From AC-32 sp035518635 (GTDB lineage: Bacteria > Actinomycetota > Thermoleophilia > Gaiellales > Gaiellaceae), in assembly GCA_035518635.1 (NCBI GenBank), contig DATIXI010000046.1, forward strand, positions 1 through 64,000: DNA of 64,000 nucleotides, read 5' to 3'. Under the pieces are notes generated by a model. That model saw only the letters and a list, made by a program, of their open reading frames with translations, was not told the DNA's origin and made no database searches. A program made the translations under genes and the position numbers. Numbering within the stretch: the stretch's first letter is position 1; the number at the start of each line of letters is the position of its first letter. Below are positions 1-8,328 of this stretch, piece by piece.

Positions 1-2
1 TC

Positions 3-773
3 GTCCGCACTTGGAACCTGTTCCACGGAAACGCCGTGCCGCCGGAGCGCAGGGCGTACCTCGAGGAGATGGTGAAGCTCGCGACCGAGGACCGGCCGGA
101 CGCGCTCTGCCTGCAGGAGCTGCCCGTCTGGTCGCTGTCGAAGCTCGAGGGCTGGAGCGGCATGCAGGCGTTCGGCGCGGTCGCCTCGCGGCCGAAGCTG
201 ATCAGCGCGGAGCTCGGCAAGTGGATCACGGAGATCAACAGCGGCTTTTTTCGCTCGGCGTTCACGGGTCAGGCGAACGCGATCCTGCTCGCACCTGCGT
301 TCAACGCGGTCGCCGAAGACTCGATCGTCCTCAACCCGCGAAGCCTTCGCCGTACGGAGGCGAAGAAGCTCGGGCTCGACCTCCGCACCCGACTCAAGTG
401 GGCGCTGGAGCGGCGCGTCTGCCAGGCGGTGCGGGCGGAGACCAACGGCCGGTTCGTGTCGGTCGCGAACCTGCACGCGTCCCGGGCAGATCGCAGGTGC
501 GCGGACGTCGAGCTGCAGCGGGCGGTCGACTTCGCCGAGTCCTTCGCGCAGGACGGCGACACGCTCGTGCTCGCCGGTGACTTCAACATCGGCCCGGTGA
601 CCTCTCAGACGCTGAAGAACCTGCAGGGATACTCGGAGCCGATCGACGGCATCGACCAGGTGCTCGTCAAGGGCGCTGAGACGCTTGGCACGGAGAAATG
701 GCCCCCTGAACGCCGCACCGTGGATGGCCGTCTGCTCTCAGACCACGCACCCGTCGAGACGAGGTTCGAGTGA
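3..773 (+). CDS. Endonuclease/exonuclease/phosphatase family protein (5' truncated by window edge)
   Basis: The frame runs in from the window edge, so the true start is missing. Probably only a few residues are lost, because the visible beginning (VRTWNLFHGN) is the usual first strand of the DNase I-like fold. The superfamily hallmarks are present: NLHAS near residue 155, the metal-site loop GDFN near 191 and the terminal SDHAPV near 245. These proteins are metal-dependent phosphodiesterases acting on nucleic acids, phosphoinositides or sphingolipids; the substrate cannot be told here. No signal peptide can be judged. The next gene overlaps the stop by 4 nt (GTGA), which suggests one transcript. 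Confidence 0.8.
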   Translation, partial: VRTWNLFHGNAVPPERRAYLEEMVKLATEDRPDALCLQELPVWSLSKLEGWSGMQAFGAVASRPKLISAELGKWITEINSGFFRSAFTGQANAILLAPAFNAVAEDSIVLNPRSLRRTEAKKLGLDLRTRLKWALERRVCQAVRAETNGRFVSVANLHASRADRRCADVELQRAVDFAESFAQDGDTLVLAGDFNIGPVTSQTLKNLQGYSEPIDGIDQVLVKGAETLGTEKWPPERRTVDGRLLSDHAPVETRFE

Positions 774-1852
774 TGTTCGAGAAAGCGCGCGCCCAGTTCC
801 CGGTCTTCGAGCGGCTCGCCTACCTGAACGCGGGCACGAACGGGCCCCTCGCCCGTCCGACGATCGAGGCTATGGTCGCCCAGGAGCAGGCTGACCTCGA
901 GGGTGGCCGCGGCGGGCCTGCCTACTTCGAGCGCGCGCTCGAGCTCCGGAACGAGGTGCGCGAGAAGCTCGCCGTGGTCGTCGGTGTTCCGGCGGAGAGG
1001 CTCGCGCTCGCGACCTCGACCACGAACGGGTGCAACATCGTGCTCACGGGGCTCGACCTCGGGCCGGAGGACGAGGTCGTCACGACGGACGGCGAGCACT
1101 TCGGGCTGCTGGGGGCGCTGGCCGTCTCGCCCGCCCGCGTTCGCTTCGCGCCCGTGCGGGAGCTGCCGCCGGAAGAGGCGCTCGAGGTCCTGCTCCGCGA
1201 GGTGACGCCGAAGACGCGGCTGCTCGCGCTCTCGCACGTCTGCTGGATGAGCGGCAACCGCTTTCCGATCGCGGAGCTGAAGGGGGCGACGGGGCTGCCG
1301 GTGCTCGTCGACGGCGCCCAGTCGGCAGGGGCGATCCCGGTCGACGCCTCCGAGTTCGATTTCTACGCGTTCTCGTGCCAGAAGTGGCTCTGCGGGCCGG
1401 ACGCGATGGGCGGCCTCGCGGTCGCCGCTCCCGACCGGCTGCGCATCGCCGCGCCGAGCTACCTCTCGCAGGAGAGCTACGAGCCCTCGGGTGAATTCAC
1501 GCCGCGGCCAGGGGCCGTGCGCTTCGACCCGGGCTGGACCCCGCCGCCTTCGCTCGCCGGCCTCTCGGCGGCCCTCGACCTCGCGCCGGAGGGGCGCTTG
1601 GAGCGCGCCGCCGTGACGGCAGGCCGCTGTCGCGACCTGCTCGCGGAGCGCTTCGAGGTCGTCACCGCCCCGGGTCAAGGGACGCTCGTCTCCTTCCGCG
1701 TCGAGGGCGACTCGGCTGCGCTCGTCAAGAGCCTCTACGAGGCGGGCGTCGTCGTCCGCGATGTCCCGGGCCTCGGTTGGATCCGCGTCTCATGCGGCTG
1801 GTGGACGAGCAACGACGACCTCGACCGCCTGCTCGCGGCGCTCGCTGCCTAG
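770..1852 (+). CDS. Class V aminotransferase (cysteine desulfurase-like fold)
   Basis: 360 aa, PLP-dependent fold type I. The PLP-interacting LVDGAQSAG (Asp181) and the Schiff-base lysine in FSCQKWLCGP (Lys205) are clear, and the N-terminal LNAGTNGP is the usual substrate-side loop. The family includes cysteine desulfurases, isopenicillin-N epimerase-like enzymes and serine-glyoxylate aminotransferases. No catalytic loop cysteine typical of IscS/SufS is obvious, so the reaction is left open. The GTG at 770 overlaps the upstream stop by 4 nt; the ATG at 773 is an equally good start. The 3' end overlaps the convergent HD gene by 4 nt. Confidence 0.85.
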   Translation: MMFEKARAQFPVFERLAYLNAGTNGPLARPTIEAMVAQEQADLEGGRGGPAYFERALELRNEVREKLAVVVGVPAERLALATSTTNGCNIVLTGLDLGPEDEVVTTDGEHFGLLGALAVSPARVRFAPVRELPPEEALEVLLREVTPKTRLLALSHVCWMSGNRFPIAELKGATGLPVLVDGAQSAGAIPVDASEFDFYAFSCQKWLCGPDAMGGLAVAAPDRLRIAAPSYLSQESYEPSGEFTPRPGAVRFDPGWTPPPSLAGLSAALDLAPEGRLERAAVTAGRCRDLLAERFEVVTAPGQGTLVSFRVEGDSAALVKSLYEAGVVVRDVPGLGWIRVSCGWWTSNDDLDRLLAALAA

Positions 1853-2412
1853 CCGGTGCGAAGTCCGAGCTCGGCGGAGATCGGACGCATCGCCGCGATC
1901 ACGAACGCGATGTGCTCGTCGAGGTCGACGCCGAGCTCCTCGGCGCCCATGTAGACGTCGTCGCGGTTGACGCCCGCCGCGAACGACGGCTGCTTCAGCT
2001 TCTTGCGCACCGATTTCGGCTCCAGCGTCTCGATTCCGTCCGGCCGCACGAGCCCGCAGGCGTGGATGAACCCGCTCAGCTCGTCGCAGGCGAAGAGCGT
2101 CTTCCGGAGCGGCGTGTCGCGCGCGATGTCGAGGTGCGAGGCGTGCGAGAGGACGCCGTCGATCACCTCCTCGGGCCAGCCCTCCTCACGGAGGATCGGC
2201 GCGCCGTCCTGCGGGTGCTGGTCGAGAGTCGGATGCATCTCGTAGTCGAAGTCGTGAAGCAGCGCGGTCGCGCGCCAAAGCTCCTCGTCCTCGCCGAACC
2301 GGACCGCGTAGGCGCCGACGGCGGCCTCCACGGCGAGCGCGTGGCGCAGAAGCGCCTCACTCTTCGTGTACCGCGTCAGGGTCTCCCAGGCGGCGTCTCG
2401 GGTCGGCTCCAC
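1849..2412 (-). CDS. HD-domain phosphohydrolase
   Basis: 187 aa. HD superfamily of metal-dependent phosphohydrolases: His24 in RHALAV, the paired His53-Asp54 in ALLHDFDYEMHP and a distal Asp110 (FACDELSG) form the expected H...HD...D metal set. Small stand-alone HD proteins act on nucleotides or other phosphoesters; the substrate is unknown. The start is a GTG at 2412. The gene converges on the aminotransferase with a 4-nt overlap and is divergent from murA, with about 125 bp between start codons. Confidence 0.8.
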   Translation of the reverse strand: MEPTRDAAWETLTRYTKSEALLRHALAVEAAVGAYAVRFGEDEELWRATALLHDFDYEMHPTLDQHPQDGAPILREEGWPEEVIDGVLSHASHLDIARDTPLRKTLFACDELSGFIHACGLVRPDGIETLEPKSVRKKLKQPSFAAGVNRDDVYMGAEELGVDLDEHIAFVIAAMRPISAELGLRTG

Positions 2413-2423
2413 AGCGGCCGCTA

Positions 2424-2441
2424 GGCTTCGCCTGCGATGCC
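2424..2441. repeat. Intergenic palindrome, copy 1
   Basis: GGCTTCGCCTGCGATGCC, a near-palindrome with core TCGC-nn-GCGA. It is flanked by a larger inverted pair GCTAGGC (2420-2426) and GCCTAGC (2439-2445). Similar elements lie at 8912, 15847 and 37424, all between genes. Confidence 0.45.
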
Positions 2442-2498
2442 TAGCCTCAGGATGCGCGGCTCAGCCGTGCATCCGTCTGAACTGACCGATCGAAACGT

Positions 2499-2528
2499 TT
2501 GCCGGTAGCCACCCACCGCTCCTAGGAT
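2499..2528 (+). promoter_or_regulatory. Promoter of murA operon
   Basis: TTGCCG (2499-2504), an 18-nt spacer and TAGGAT (2523-2528) give a sigma-70-type promoter pointing at the murA GTG at 2540. The expected transcript start near 2535 leaves almost no leader and no Shine-Dalgarno sequence. Confidence 0.5.
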
Positions 2529-2539
2529 AGCCCTCTCCC

Positions 2540-3850
2540 GTGGCCCAAACTGTCGTCACCGAATCGTTGGCCGAGTCGTTCGTCATCGAAGGCGCACAGC
2601 CGCTCACCGGCCGGATCGCGGCGGCCGGCAACAAGAACGGCGCCCTGCCGATCCTCGCAGCGTGCCTGCTCACGGACGACCCCGTGATGCTCACGAACGT
2701 CCCGCGCATTCGCGACGTCGAGACGATGCTCGAGCTCCTGGCCGACATCGGCGCCGAGGTGGACTGGCAGGGGCCGAACGAGCTGCGCGTGCACGCAGCG
2801 GAGATCCGGAAGGTCGAGCTCGACGAGGAGCTCTGTCGCCGGATCCGCGCCTCGATCCTGTTCGCGGGCCCGCTGCTTGCCCGTCACGGCCGCGCGGTCG
2901 TCCCGCCGCCGGGAGGCGACGTGATCGGGCGGCGAAGGCTAGACGTACACATCGACGCGCTCCGCGGCCTCGGCGCCGAGATCGAGGTCGAGCGCCGCTA
3001 CACGATGCAGACGAGCGGCCTCGTGGGCGCGCACGTGTTCCTCGACGAGGCTAGCGTCACGGGCACGGAGAACACGGTGATGGCGGCCGTGCTCGCTCGA
3101 GGGGAGACCGTGATCGGCAACGCCGCCTGCGAGCCCCACGTGCAGGACCTGTGCCGGTTCCTGGTCGACCTCGGGGCGCGGATCCAGGGGATGGGCTCGA
3201 ATGTCCTGCGCATCGAGGGCGTCGAGCGGCTCGGCGGCGGCGAGTTCCGGATCGCACCGGACCACATCGACGTCGCGAGCTTCATCGGGCTCGGCGCGAT
3301 CACGCCCGGTGAGATCACGATCGACGACACGCGGCCGGAGGATCTCGTGGCTGTCCGGCCGATGCTCGAGCGGCTCGGGATCGAGATCCACGTGGACGGC
3401 GCGAGCGTCCGTGTCCCCGGCGCGCAGGAGCTCGTCGTCCAGGACGACCTCGGCGGCGCGATCCCGAAGATCGACGACGGACCCTGGCCGCAGTTCCCGG
3501 CCGACCTGACGTCGATCGCCGTGACGGTCGCGACGCAGGCGCGAGGGACGATCATGGTCTTCGAGAAGATGTTCGAGAGCAGGCTCTTCTTCGTCGACAA
3601 GCTCGTGGGGATGGGCGCGCGAATCATCCTCTGCGACCCGCATCGCGTCGTCGTCAGCGGTCCCTCGAGGCTCTACGGCGAGCGAATGGCGAGCCCGGAC
3701 ATCCGCGCCGGGATGGCGATGCTGATCGCAAGTCTCTGCGCGGAAGGCGTCTCGACGATCGGCAACATCGGCGAGATCGACCGCGGTTACGAGCGGATCG
3801 ACGAGCGGCTGCGGTCGCTCGGCGCGCGAGTCGAGCGCAGCGAGGGCTGA
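2540..3850 (+). CDS. murA: UDP-N-acetylglucosamine 1-carboxyvinyltransferase MurA, Asp-type
   Basis: 436 aa cytosolic enzyme that transfers enolpyruvate from PEP to UDP-GlcNAc, the first committed step of peptidoglycan synthesis. The N-terminal NKNGALP (Lys32-Asn33) and the inside-out alpha/beta EPSP-synthase fold are present over the usual length. The catalytic-loop cysteine that fosfomycin alkylates is replaced by aspartate: the loop reads PPGGDVIGRRRLD, with Asp127 at 2918-2920. Mycobacterial MurA has the same replacement and is intrinsically fosfomycin-insensitive. The GTG start at 2540 follows a promoter closely. The next gene begins inside the stop codon (1-nt overlap), so murA leads a small operon with the HisB-like protein and ridA. 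Confidence 0.95.
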   Translation: MAQTVVTESLAESFVIEGAQPLTGRIAAAGNKNGALPILAACLLTDDPVMLTNVPRIRDVETMLELLADIGAEVDWQGPNELRVHAAEIRKVELDEELCRRIRASILFAGPLLARHGRAVVPPPGGDVIGRRRLDVHIDALRGLGAEIEVERRYTMQTSGLVGAHVFLDEASVTGTENTVMAAVLARGETVIGNAACEPHVQDLCRFLVDLGARIQGMGSNVLRIEGVERLGGGEFRIAPDHIDVASFIGLGAITPGEITIDDTRPEDLVAVRPMLERLGIEIHVDGASVRVPGAQELVVQDDLGGAIPKIDDGPWPQFPADLTSIAVTVATQARGTIMVFEKMFESRLFFVDKLVGMGARIILCDPHRVVVSGPSRLYGERMASPDIRAGMAMLIASLCAEGVSTIGNIGEIDRGYERIDERLRSLGARVERSEG

Positions 3851-4392
3851 TGGCTCGGACCGGGCAGGCTGACGAGGCCGGCCGACTCCGTGCGCGTGTG
3901 GCCGTGGCGGGCAGTGGGGAGGCGAGCGTCGTCACGGGCGTGGCGGTGCTCGACCATCTCCTGCGACTGCTCGCCGAGTACGCGTCCTTCAACCTCACGC
4001 TCGAGGTCGCGCCCGGTGAGGCGGAGGCGGAGATCGCGGCCGCGGGCCGGGCCCTCGGCAGCGCGTTGGAGGATGCGCTTCGCTCGGAGGGGATCCGGGG
4101 CCACGGCTCGGCGGTCGTCCCGGCCGACGAGGCGCTGGCGCACGTCGTGGTCGAGGCATCGGGCCGGCCGCTCGTTGTCTCGAACGTCGACCTCAGCGAC
4201 GCGCGCGTGGCCGGCCTCGCCAGCGACGTCGTCGCAACGTTTCTGCAGGAGCTCGCCGAGGGGGCCGGGCTGACGCTTCACGTGCGGCTGATCGAGGGCT
4301 CCGATCCCGACCACGTTCTCGACGCGATCTTCAAGGCACTCGGGGTGGCGCTCGCGCAGAGCTGCCGGCCGAGGCGAGGAAAGGGAGGCTGA
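3850..4392 (+). CDS. HisB-like (imidazoleglycerol-phosphate dehydratase fold) protein lacking most metal ligands
   Basis: 180 aa, the length of a single HisB domain. Matches to HisB are clear over the whole protein: TGVAVLDHLL at 29-38, GSAVVPADEALA at 86-97, SGRPLVV at 104-110, LTLHVRLIEG at 141-150 and AIFKALG at 159-165. However, the HHTVED metal motif expected near residues 57-64 is replaced by a run of Glu/Ala, and the second NxHHxxE motif has become DPDHVLD. The manganese sites needed for dehydration are therefore largely gone. The gene overlaps murA and ridA by one base on each side. It is probably not a histidine-pathway enzyme; a structural or ligand-binding role is possible. Fold confident, function unknown. 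Confidence 0.75.
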   Translation: MARTGQADEAGRLRARVAVAGSGEASVVTGVAVLDHLLRLLAEYASFNLTLEVAPGEAEAEIAAAGRALGSALEDALRSEGIRGHGSAVVPADEALAHVVVEASGRPLVVSNVDLSDARVAGLASDVVATFLQELAEGAGLTLHVRLIEGSDPDHVLDAIFKALGVALAQSCRPRRGKGG

Positions 4393-4781
4393 TGGAGGAC
4401 AAGACCGTCGTTCGCACCGAGGCCGCGCCGGCGCCGTTCCAGGGAGCGCCGTACTCGCAGGCGATCTGCGCGGGCGGGCTCGTCTTCGTCGCCGGGCAGG
4501 TCGGCCTGCGGCCGGATCACGGCGAGCTCGTGGGCGAGACGATTCAGGAGCAGACCGAGCAGGTGTTCTCGAACCTGAAGGCGATCCTCGAGGCGGCGGG
4601 AAGCAGCCTCGACCGGCTCGTCAAGACGACCGTTTACCTCGACGACTTCGGCGACTTCGCCGGAATGAACGAGGTCTACGCGAAGCACGTGGGCGACAAG
4701 CCTCCCGCGCGCGCGACAGTCGAGGTGCCCGCGCTTCCGTCGGGCGCCAAGGTCGAGATCGAGGCGATCGCGACGGTCTAG
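4392..4781 (+). CDS. ridA: RidA family enamine/imine deaminase
   Basis: 129 aa, full length for the YjgF/YER057c/UK114 family. It has the GQVGL turn, the catalytic arginine in PPARATVEVPAL (Arg107) and the C-terminal VEIEAIA (Glu122). RidA trimers hydrolyse reactive 2-aminoacrylate-type enamines released by PLP enzymes. The ATG overlaps the preceding TGA by 1 nt, so it is translationally coupled to the HisB-like gene. A second, more distant RidA lies at 24.9 kb. Confidence 0.9.
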   Translation: MEDKTVVRTEAAPAPFQGAPYSQAICAGGLVFVAGQVGLRPDHGELVGETIQEQTEQVFSNLKAILEAAGSSLDRLVKTTVYLDDFGDFAGMNEVYAKHVGDKPPARATVEVPALPSGAKVEIEAIATV

Positions 4782-4940
4782 CGCCGCAAGCGCCTCCTTC
4801 TGGTCTCAGTACGGTTCGCCCAGCCTCCTCCCCGAGGCGATCGTACGTCGGAAACACGCACGTGTCCGTCACGAGAGAGTGCCGGATGCGTGCCGCTTTC
4901 CACGGTGGCCGGGAGTGATCTGGCACCGGCCAGAGGCACA

Positions 4941-7499
4941 ATGAGTCCCATGCGGGCAGAGACGGTCATCGCGACCCACGGCAACACCGACTTCGACGCC
5001 TTCGCGGCGATGCTGGCCGCGCGACGGCTCTACCCGGACGCGGTCGCAACCCTGTCGGGCTCGCTGAACCGCAACGTCCGCGAGTTCACGCGCCTCCATG
5101 CCGACGAGCTCGACCTCGCCGAGGCGTCACGGCTCGAGCTCGATGCGATCACGAGGTTGATCGTCGTGGAGACGACGCATGCGAGCCGCCTTGGCGAGCT
5201 CGAGCGGGTCGCACTCGACCCCGATGTCGAGAAGGTCGTCTTCGATCATCACGCGGGCGAGCCGCCCGAGTGGGCTGCAGAGCACACGATCCTGTCCGAA
5301 GACGGGGCGCTCACGACGACCCTCGTGGGCATCCTCGCCGAGCGCGAGATCCCGGTGACGCCGCTCGAGGCGACGGCGTTCGCGCTCGGAATCCACGAGG
5401 ACACGGGCTCGCTCACCTACCCGACGGCGACGCAGCGGGACGCCGAGGCACTCGGGTGGTGCCTCCGCCACGGCGCGCGCCAGGAGCTGCTCGCCGAGTT
5501 CCTGCACACGCCGCTGACCGGGGAGGAGCGAGACCTCCTCGCGACGCTGCTCGCGGCGCTCGAGCCGCACCGCCTTGCCGGGGTCGAGGTGCTCGTGGCC
5601 GCAGTCGAGTGGCCGCGTTACGTGGACGGCGTGTCGAACCTCGCGCACAAGGTCGTCGAGCTGACCGACTGCAAGGCGCTCGTGCTGCTCGTTCAGATGG
5701 AGGAGCGCGTCTTCTGCGTCACCCGCAGCCGCATCCCGGAGGTCGACGCGGCCGCCATCGCGCACCTGCTCGGCGGGGGCGGGCACCCGCAGGCGGCCTC
5801 TGCGATCTTCAAGGGGAGCCTCGACGACGCTCGTGCGCGGGTCGCCAGGGGTCTCCCGGAGACCGTCCGTGAGCCGCTCACCGCTGGCAGCCTCATGTCG
5901 AGCCCGGCGCGCACCGTCGCGCCGGACGAAACCGTCTCGCGTGCGCTCGTGGCCTGCCAGCGGCATGGCCAGAGCGGGATCCTCGTCGCCGAAAGAGACC
6001 GGCTTGCCGGAGTCGTCGGGCGCGAGGACCTCGATCGCGCCGTCGCCCACGGGCTCTCGCATGCGCCGGTCAAGGGGATCATGAGCACACGGGTCGCGAC
6101 CTGCGCCCTGGACACGCCGCTGGGGGAGCTTCAGCGGCTCCTCTCGGGTGCCGACGACCGCGTCGCGGTCCTAGACGGCGAGCGGATCGCAGGCGTCGTC
6201 ACGCGCACCGATCTCCTGCGCGCGCTCGGCGCTCAGGCCGTTCCGTCCGAGCGGCCAGGGCCGATGCTCGCGGAAGAGCTCGCGAAGCTCGATCGCCTCC
6301 AGCCGGTCTTCGAGGCGGTCGCCGCGGTCTCCGAGCCGTTCGAAGGCGTCTACCTCGTCGGCGGGACGGTGCGCGACATCCTGCTCGGCGAGGGTGGGTT
6401 CGACCTCGATGTCGCCGTCGAGGGCGACGCCATCGCCCTCGCGCAGGCTCTGGCCGATGCGCTCGGAGGTCGTGTCCGCACGCACGAGAAGTTCGGCACC
6501 GCCGTGGTCATCTACGGAGACGAGGAGCGCGTGGACGTGGTCACCGCGCGCACCGAGTTCTATGACGCGCCGGCGGCGCTGCCGACGGTCGAGCACGCGT
6601 CGATCCGAGAGGACCTCTTCCGCCGCGACTTCACGATCAACGCGATGGCGGTGTCGCTGAGGGGCGCCGACCTGGGCCGGCTCGTCGATCCGTTCGGCGG
6701 GCGGCGTGACCTCGACGCGCGGACGATTCGCGTCCTGCACAACCTGTCGTTCATCGACGACCCGACCCGCATCTTCCGCGCGATCCGCTACGAGAACCGT
6801 CTCGGCTTCCGCATGGACGAGCACACGGTCCGGCTGGCGCGCGGGACGGTCGAGATGGGCCTCGTGGGCGACCTCTCGTCCGCGCGCCTGCGCGACGAGC
6901 TGGAGGCGCTGCTCGAGGAGGGCGAGATCGAGCACTCGATCCTTCGCCTGGCCGAGCTCGGGGCCGACCGCGCGATCCATCCGCACCTCGCGGCGGACGA
7001 GGAGGCGGTCGCCCTCGTCCGGCGCCTCGCTGAGCTGCGCGCCCGCTACGGGCTCGAGATCCCTTCGTGGCGGCTCGGCCTGGCCGCCCTGGCCCGCAGG
7101 CTGCCTCCGGACGAGGTCTACGACTGGCTCCAGCGCCTGAAGGTCAGGCGCCGCGATGCGGAGCAGATCGCCGCGGCCGTCACCGTCGGCCCGCGCCTCG
7201 TCGAACGCCTGCAGAGCGGCGCGGAGCCGGCGGAGGTCGTGGCGCTCGCCGAGCCCTACGCGCCCGATGCGCCACTCTTTGCGCTCGCCCTGGCCGACCT
7301 CGAGCCGCTGCACGAGTACTTCGAGCGGCTGCGCGACGTGCACCTCGAGGTGAGCGGGGCCGATCTCGCCGAGCTCGGGCTCGGTGAGTCGCCGCGCGTG
7401 GGGGAGATCCTCGCGGAGCTGCGGCGCCGGAAGCTGAACGGCGAGCTCGACGGCCGCGACTCGGAGCTCGAGGCGGCGCGGGAGCTGATCGCGAAGTGA
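4941..7499 (+). CDS. DHH/DHHA1 - CBS pair - tRNA nucleotidyltransferase fusion
   Basis: 852 aa from the ATG at 4941 (ATG 4950 and GTG 4890 are alternatives; GAGG at 4933 favours 4941). Domain order: a DHH phosphoesterase with HGNTDFDAFA at the start and VVFDHHAG near 95; a DHHA1 part ending in GGGGHPQAAS; two CBS motifs at about 315-430; then a poly(A)/CCA polymerase head with LVGGTVRDILLG and FDLDVAVEG, RRDFTINAMA and DPFGGRRDL. The head and neck domains are those of A-adding or CCA-adding tRNA nucleotidyltransferases. The DHH part suggests a nanoRNase or cyclic dinucleotide phosphodiesterase, and the CBS pair an adenosyl-ligand sensor. All key residues look intact. It may combine tRNA 3'-end synthesis with RNA or nucleotide turnover. 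Confidence 0.9.
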   Translation: MSPMRAETVIATHGNTDFDAFAAMLAARRLYPDAVATLSGSLNRNVREFTRLHADELDLAEASRLELDAITRLIVVETTHASRLGELERVALDPDVEKVVFDHHAGEPPEWAAEHTILSEDGALTTTLVGILAEREIPVTPLEATAFALGIHEDTGSLTYPTATQRDAEALGWCLRHGARQELLAEFLHTPLTGEERDLLATLLAALEPHRLAGVEVLVAAVEWPRYVDGVSNLAHKVVELTDCKALVLLVQMEERVFCVTRSRIPEVDAAAIAHLLGGGGHPQAASAIFKGSLDDARARVARGLPETVREPLTAGSLMSSPARTVAPDETVSRALVACQRHGQSGILVAERDRLAGVVGREDLDRAVAHGLSHAPVKGIMSTRVATCALDTPLGELQRLLSGADDRVAVLDGERIAGVVTRTDLLRALGAQAVPSERPGPMLAEELAKLDRLQPVFEAVAAVSEPFEGVYLVGGTVRDILLGEGGFDLDVAVEGDAIALAQALADALGGRVRTHEKFGTAVVIYGDEERVDVVTARTEFYDAPAALPTVEHASIREDLFRRDFTINAMAVSLRGADLGRLVDPFGGRRDLDARTIRVLHNLSFIDDPTRIFRAIRYENRLGFRMDEHTVRLARGTVEMGLVGDLSSARLRDELEALLEEGEIEHSILRLAELGADRAIHPHLAADEEAVALVRRLAELRARYGLEIPSWRLGLAALARRLPPDEVYDWLQRLKVRRRDAEQIAAAVTVGPRLVERLQSGAEPAEVVALAEPYAPDAPLFALALADLEPLHEYFERLRDVHLEVSGADLAELGLGESPRVGEILAELRRRKLNGELDGRDSELEAARELIAK

Positions 7500-7524
7500 G
7501 CGACGTCGAGTTCGATGTCGCCGT

Positions 7525-7557
7525 CAGACCGAGCCGGCTTCGCTGGCTCGGCCGTCT
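7525..7557 (+). terminator. Hairpin after the DHH-CBS-PAP gene
   Basis: CAGACCGAGCC and GGCTCGGCCGTCTG pair around a GGCTTCGCT loop, with a small bulge. It sits 26 nt after the stop and has no U-run, as is common in high-GC actinomycetes. Confidence 0.45.
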
Positions 7558-7596
7558 GCGCCGCTGGCCGGGTGCGCGAGAATCGAAGGTAGTCGA

Positions 7597-8328
7597 ATGA
7601 AGCTCCTCCGCTGGGATGCGCCCGACCCGTACGTGGTCGGGTTCACGACGCGGACCGGAGGCGTGAGCACCGGCGTCTACGAGTCACTCAATCTCGGCGC
7701 CCTCACCGAGGACGATCCGCTCAACGTCGCCGAGAACCGCCGCCGCGCGTGCGTCGAGGTCGAGGCCGACCCCGAGACCGCGACCATGGCCTGGCAGCAC
7801 CACAGCGCCGAGGTGCGACCGGCGGAGCCGCGGGGGATCGTGACCCCTGGGACGGTGTTCGAGAGGTGCGACGGGCTCTGGAGCGACGAGCGTGGGCAGG
7901 CGATGATGCTGCTCACGGCCGACTGCCTACCCGTGGCAATCGCCCGGGAGCCGGCGAACGGGAGGCGCCCTGCGCTGGCGATCTTGCACGTGGGCTGGCG
8001 CGGGCTCATCGCCGGGATCGTTGCCGCGGGCGCCCGGGCGCTCGGAGGCGGGCGGCTCGCGGCAGCGATCGGCCCCGGCATCGGACCATGCTGCTACGAG
8101 ATCGGCCCCGAGGTGGCCGAGCCGTTTCAGGCCGCGTACGGCAACGGTGTTGTCACAGGCGGGCACCTCGATCTGTGGAGCGCCGCCGAGCAGGCCCTGC
8201 GCGAGGCCGGCTGCGAGGAGGTCGAGCGCACCGACCTCTGCACCTCCTGCAACCCGGAGCTCTTCTTCTCCCATCGCCGCGACCAGGGCGTGACCGGCAG
8301 GCAGGGCGTTGTCGCCTATATCGACTGA
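7597..8328 (+). CDS. pgeF: Multicopper-polyphenol-oxidase family / purine nucleoside phosphorylase YfiH-like
   Basis: 243 aa, full length for the PgeF/YlmD/YfiH laccase-domain family. The zinc-site motifs are visible: WQHHSAEV (His68-69), LTADCLPVA (Cys110) and ILHVGWRG (His131). The C-terminal signature CTSCNPELFFSHRRDQ is also present. Members cleave purine nucleosides or correct muropeptide precursors; PgeF in E. coli removes UDP-MurNAc-L-Ser. Its position just before the PLP-binding protein and sepF is the conserved ylmD-ylmE-sepF order, supporting a link to cell wall or division. The downstream gene starts 20 nt inside it. Confidence 0.85.
   Translation: MKLLRWDAPDPYVVGFTTRTGGVSTGVYESLNLGALTEDDPLNVAENRRRACVEVEADPETATMAWQHHSAEVRPAEPRGIVTPGTVFERCDGLWSDERGQAMMLLTADCLPVAIAREPANGRRPALAILHVGWRGLIAGIVAAGARALGGGRLAAAIGPGIGPCCYEIGPEVAEPFQAAYGNGVVTGGHLDLWSAAEQALREAGCEEVERTDLCTSCNPELFFSHRRDQGVTGRQGVVAYID

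Noticed and set aside
4890..4940. GTG 4890 as start of the DHH-CBS-PAP protein
   Set aside because: The added 17 residues are not similar to the family, and GAGG is correctly placed for the ATG at 4941.
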